The notes under the pieces were generated by a model. The model searched no databases, was not told the DNA's origin, and was given only the letters and a program-made list of their open reading frames with translations. A program made the position numbers and the translations under genes. Of a stretch of DNA of 64,000 bases, positions 59,215 through 64,000 are shown piece by piece. Origin of the DNA: Limanda limanda (taxonomy: Eukaryota > Chordata > Actinopteri > Pleuronectiformes > Pleuronectidae); assembly GCF_963576545.1 (NCBI RefSeq), contig NC_083655.1, positions 17,064,204 to 17,128,203 of the forward strand, read 5' to 3'. Position 1 is the first letter of the stretch. Every line of letters starts with the position of its first letter.

Positions 59215-61440
59215 TTTTTTTGACCCGCTCATGCTTTTGTCGGCGAGCACACACATTATAAACTGGATTACGGCCGCATCTGACAGACGTCATCTCTATT
59301 TTGGCGCTGCCACGGTTTGTGTGACTTCTACGTCTGTGTCTCTTAACCTTGTAATCAGGATGGCGTGCTGTGTCATTGTCACTTCCTCGCACGGGCAGAG
59401 AGAGGGCTGAGAGCAAAGGGCAGATGAGTGGAGGAGAGTGAGTGGATGAATAGACGTCAAATAGAGGCAGGGATAAGATGGTGGACCGGCTTAAAGTTAG
59501 CCACCTCATTTTTGTGGAATCGAGGTAAACCCTGTGAACTCCTGGCTGTTTTCTTTTCCTCTTCCCTACAGGCTTATGGTATAACAATCACATGTCAGAG
59601 TGAGACGTGCCATATATTATTATTTATATTGAGTGAGGCTCCTCAGAAACCCAATCATTTGACATGTTTGGTTTAGAGATGTTCTGATACCAGTGCACTT
59701 AAAAAGATAACAGCCTATGTAAAGTATCTTAATAGCTATATGCGAACACTGAATTGAAGTGATCATTGCTATTAATGTTGTATGGCCTGGTTAAACCATT
59801 TGAAAAACATATTTCATTCAAGAACAAAGATAAATAGGATTACACAACAATTACTTGATTTGAATAGCTCGAAACTGCATTTGGTTCACGTTGCTGTTTT
59901 ACTTTTGGCGTGAAATATTGCCAAATTGCTGATATATTAGCTAACTCAGCTAATGCTACACTTCCAGAAATCTCTTCTTCTTTGCCACTCTTAAAAACAA
60001 TGGGAGTGAATGATAAAAGATAGAAGTGTATTTATTTATTTATGAGACTACCCGACTTTATCAGCAGATGGGGCATATTCTATTTGTGTCTGAACAGAAT
60101 AGAAAGTCATGTCACCTGAGTATATAGACTTAAAGGCAGTTGAACACTACATTTCATTATGTAATCAGTATTTTAGTCACCAGTATTGAGATGGAGTAAA
60201 ATAATGGGTGGTCTGGTCACTTGAGAAGAGAGAAAGCTGGAGAGATACGAAACACAAATAGAGCTGATGAGTGAATGAAAAATGTGAGAATAACTACAAC
60301 CAGCAGGTGAGCGAAATAAAAAGTGACCAGAGAATAAGTGAACCAGACAAAAAGACAAAGATTAACCCAGGAGAAGTGAATACACACACAGGCGGGTGAA
60401 TCTCCACCTCCCACCAGAGAAAGAGTGATGGAAGTGAAGAGCGATTCACCCTCCCACGCCTCCCTGTCGGGGCCACAGCGGTAGACTCCCATGCCATCAT
60501 TCATCCAACCTCAGTGGAGTGGTGCAAGGTGTTTCCAGTCTCCACCACGCTCTATAACTCAACCCTTCTTCTCCACCGAGACGCTCCTTAAACACCGCCT
60601 CCCTCCACCTCTACCCCTCCGCTCTCATCACTCCCATCAGTCTGTCTTTAAAACAACCATTGGAGATATGAGGAGCAACAGCCCGCGACCATCACCGTAA
60701 CTCTCCACACGTCCACCAGCACAGTCATGTAGGCCAGGGGCAGAAGAATGTGGACGACATGTGGACAGTGCTGCTCCTCGGGGAGACTTCAGGAAAAATG
60801 GCAGCAATAGAGTCTACAGGGGCTATAATTCACCCGCGGCTGACTCAATGATGCTGTGACACAGTTATTGGCCATATAAACTAGAGCTGCCACTGTGTCA
60901 TTATTGCTCACATACATGTGAGACTATCCTTTTTTTTTTATTTGCTTACTGCTTATTGTTCTTTTCTTTGTGTCGTGGCATTTTAATCGATGCCTCTGGC
61001 AAAAAAAAAAAGGAAAGAAAAATACCTGTGCTTCCCTTTTCTTGAGACTTTGCTTTGTTTTCCCACTATCTGAGCGAGCTTAAAAACACACACGCTGGCA
61101 CATTAACAGGACATGCAGAAGATGTTAATGAGGTGGCTGTGTGCCTGCAGCGTGATGACAGCAAGTAAACACAGCAGAGGAGCTTTCATGTGACGTCTTC
61201 TCTACAGGTTGGCTGTGTCACAACTGCATCATACGTCTCACTGATAGTAATGATTAAATATCAGCTGGCGGCTACTTTTTACAATCCAAGGTTTCTATTT
61301 GTACTTCTGATATTTCTAGACAGCATTTCAAAGGGCTGTCAGTTAACCCAACACTTTTCATGTTCAGGGAGCCTGTGATTCTTAGCATCAAACAATACAA
61401 AATGGATTAATAAAGAAACTAGAATGGCATCTTTAACACC

Positions 61441-61765
61441 TAAATTAGCAGGTATACGTGGGTTTTTGAAATGTGGATAAAGCCATTGACTTCTCTCCCA
61501 TTGCCAGCAGAGGAGTTTGCCGCTCTGTTATTATCCCCCAGTGCGTCATGTTCGACGTCACAAATGCCTTGACAACTGATGTGCTCTCAGCTCGCTGTCT
61601 TGACAAAGTAGCGCATGCCCGGGTTTCATGTTGCCATCACTGCCGATCGGAGACTACTAAAAATCTGTGTCTACTACAGAGTAATTTGACCCAGGAGTGA
61701 ATGCTGATTGAATCCAGACAAAAGCCAGATATTAGGGGGTCTTAGTGGGTTTTTGGACCAGTGGA
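61441..61765. repeat. Interspersed repeat, copy 2
   Basis: Diverged relative of 4980-5270, sharing the start taaattagcaggtat and the late block agacaaaagccag, in the same order and orientation. It directly adjoins another repeat fragment on its right (about 61780-62130). Confidence 0.6.
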
Positions 61766-61779
61766 TAAGGGGCTAGCAA

Positions 61780-62130
61780 GCACATCGCTCCACCGAGTCC
61801 TAACATTACGCTTATAAAACCACAAATAAATTCACTAGATCAGATTTTTATTCGTATCTGCACTACGTTGCACACATTCCTAAATATCAGTCATCTACCC
61901 ATTTTTCATCGAAATCCACATAATTCTCTAGGAAATCAATGAAAAAGTTGAAAATACCCATCTCACAATCTTGAAGAAAGTTTCCCCCGGATCCCGATCC
62001 GCACCGAAATGTACTGGGTTCTTCCACCAACAAAGGTTGTTCGAAGCTGCACTTTACTAAACCTGTGGTTAATGTCAGATTCTGTGGATTATTTAGGAGC
62101 TTTAGAGTCACAGAGTCTGAACTCACTGGT
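61780..62130 (-). repeat. Teleost interspersed repeat body (minus strand)
   Basis: Read on the minus strand, it contains gcggatcgggatccggg, ttcattgatttcctagagaa, gtgtgcaacgtagtgcagat and aataaaaatctgatctagtg, which correspond closely to a dispersed fish repeat I know with the consensus-like string gtgcaatttggtgcagatcc. It follows directly on the tRNA-like head at 62136-62207 in the same orientation, so the two may be one SINE-like unit. Confidence 0.55.
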
Positions 62131-62135
62131 GGGGG

Positions 62136-62207
62136 TTCCCTGGCTGGATGCTAACCACTAATGCTGTAGTTTATGGTTGGCACCTTATCCTCTACACCAC
62201 CAGGGAA
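62136..62207 (-). repeat. tRNA-like head, degenerate (probably SINE-derived)
   Basis: On the minus strand it begins ttccctggtggtgtagagg and ends gcatccagccagggaa, giving a perfect 7-bp acceptor-like stem (tccctgg with ccaggga). There is a box B-like ggttagcatcc and a weak box A-like segment near the start. The overall form resembles tRNA-Glu, but the arms are not convincingly paired, so it is not annotated as a functional tRNA gene. Confidence 0.5.
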
Positions 62208-64000
62208 CACCAGGTTATAATTATTTTACTTAACTGTCCATTAAGATGGTTTATATGGTCTTAGACTAGATGAACTGCAATGTTTCCACCTACTGTTAAG
62301 AAACCAGGAAGGCCAACATTTCCTTGAACAGCCTGTTGATGTTCAGATTATTTGTGAGATTAGGAGGAGTTTATTTATTCACAGATAGTAAACGTTACCT
62401 TAGAACATAATTTATATTGCGTAGATTGGATTTACAGTGTTTGACTTTTCGGCAGTGGATGCTTTGTTGCCGTGCCAGTGTGTGATTTAGTTTGATAAGA
62501 CAAGCACATTTTTCTAACATGCAATCTTGCCTTACAAGCTTTTTAAAAAACTCAGGCTTGTCTCACTCTAAAATATAGTTTTTCCATTCAGGGTACTGTG
62601 TCGTGACAGTATCTAAATACTTCACATCAGGTACAAGTCTGCCCTGCAGGTTTGGAAGTCTATTTTATGAGCTGAGTAACAGCGAGGTTAGGGTCTCTCT
62701 GGCTTGTGAGATAAATAGACTGTTAGTCAGTGTTTACACCTGGGTCGGAGTGATATATGTCCCCCTGGTGAAGACAGAGAAAATAAAAATCTCCTTCTCC
62801 TTTTCATCTTGATCCACTAGTCAAACATCACAGCTCATCATTCTGGGGTTGTGTGGGCTGAAGGTGTGATGCATTCTGGACAGAGGAGGATGCAGGACAA
62901 ACAGAATCACTCATAGACAGGAACCTCTGAGGTTTCAATTACAGATTTGTTTTTAAGTGTTGTTTCTTGTCATATCCAATTTTGGACTTTTTGAAATAAT
63001 CGTGTCCCCATAATTGCAAAGTATTATAACAAGAAGACCAAATTTCATGATGATTATTCACATTATAGCTAATTTATAACTTGTACAAAAAACATTTACC
63101 AAGTCCTCCAACCTAGATGACTGATATGGACTGTTTGTCCTTAATCTCTGATACAAACCATAAGAGTTTCTTTGGCAGGCAGGCCAGACCCTTGTCGTCA
63201 TGGTTACAGTAAAAAACATGTGGCTACTGAAAGGTTAGGGTTTCGTCAGGTTTGAACACAAAATAGAATTCAGTTTTGGGTTGAACTATGACTATGGATT
63301 GATGTAATGTATCGCTATTTGTATAATTACCATTCATTTTCTTAATGCAATTATTACATTACAAATCATTGAAATTCAGTAAACAAGAAAACATAAGTGA
63401 TACCTCACAATCTTCCCTATTAATATAAATCCCCTCTCAAAAGTGGAATGTACAGTTTAAGAGGAAATAATTTCTGAATGACAATATGATTAAACTGTAT
63501 GACCATATATCTGTAGCCAGTAACATCCTCTATAGAAGTATATTGATCACTTTGTATTATAAATCAAAAATGACACTACAACCTTATACCATAAATATTT
63601 TTCTTTAGAATTTATAATAAAAACAATGTGGCTTGAAAAGTAAAAGCCAAAGTTTAAGGATGGTAAATGCATTTGTTTATGTTACCTGCATCTCTGCATT
63701 AGGCAAAAAATTATACCTCTTGAATCTGTTGCCAGGATCTGTGGTATTTTTGCAAAAAAATATTTTCATATTCTCAGAAAACAGTTATCAAGCAGCACAG
63801 GCAGACTCCTGGTTAAAATACATTTATGTATTGAGACACAGCAACACACAGGCGTGCACTCACACACAGAAACACACACATACACGCATCAGTGGCCACA
63901 CCAATATCGAATTACCCTGTCTGGTAAACACTTTTGGTCCAGACCATCTCGATGTTTGAACCTCAATTCTAATTTGGTCCTGCACCAAATTACCCACAAT

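Larger units (their letters stand above)
43549..64000 (+). other. pard3: pard3 intron, 5' part (20.4 kb, continues past the window)
   Basis: No exon with PAR3 similarity was found here, so the next exon should lie beyond 64000. Content: polyT (47800-47817), polyC near 48302-48315, a GA-rich tract (50756-50815), TG/CA arrays near 55.97, 58.55, 58.97 and 59.17 kb, a MITE-like repeat (about 56590-57210), and repeat fragments at 61.4-62.2 kb. A candidate alternative terminal exon at 49428-49539 is discussed in the findings. The rest is AT-rich sequence without a recognisable gene on either strand. Confidence 0.5.

Noticed and set aside
62136..62207. Functional tRNA gene on the minus strand
   Set aside because: Acceptor-like stem pairs, but D, anticodon and T arms are not convincing and a repeat body follows; treated as a SINE-type head.

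Overview
The window is vertebrate nuclear DNA, most likely from a ray-finned (teleost) fish. Six short, correctly phased exons on the + strand are separated by introns of 3.1 to 19.2 kb that are full of CA/TG microsatellites and decayed transposon fragments of kinds common in teleost genomes. The repeat family calls rest on remembered family sequence, not on a search.

The only gene I can support is pard3 (par-3 family cell polarity regulator), running left to right through the whole window. Both ends lie outside: the N-terminal oligomerisation domain and PDZ domains would be upstream, and the rest of the C-terminus downstream. Exons are at 760-905, 4007-4045 (a 39-nt cassette exon), 10183-10416, 13966-14200, 33439-33567 and 43246-43548. 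Together they give 1,086 nt (362 codons) with every junction in phase and GT/AG at every internal boundary. They encode the segment after PDZ3: a serine-rich stretch, the conserved aPKC-binding/phosphorylation motif ([18 protein letters not shown]), the [13 protein letters not shown] block, a lysine-rich tract ending [20 protein letters not shown], and a charged, probably helical segment (ERIQAKTREFREKQAKERE).

Layout. 1-759: intron. 906-10182: intron split by the cassette exon, with two repeat fragments. 10417-13965: intron with a repeat fragment near its donor. 14201-33438: the largest intron, with a MITE-like element bounded by CTTAA (14780-15252), a long polypyrimidine tract (about 20450-20880), a hAT-like element (24228-25130) and several long CA/TG arrays. 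33568-43245: intron with a LINE reverse-transcriptase remnant on the minus strand (about 36446-37310), a tRNA-derived SINE (about 39403-39737) and an apparently perfect 2 x 349 bp tandem duplication 274 bp before the last exon. 43549-64000: intron with no supported pard3 exon, a MITE-like repeat near 56.6-57.2 kb and a mosaic of repeats at 61.4-62.2 kb that includes a tRNA-like head.

I found no operon, CRISPR array, intact mobile-element gene or second protein-coding gene. The most interesting points are the cassette exon next to the aPKC site, three cryptic or alternative exon candidates, and the tandem duplication. I see no evidence of an undescribed multi-gene system.
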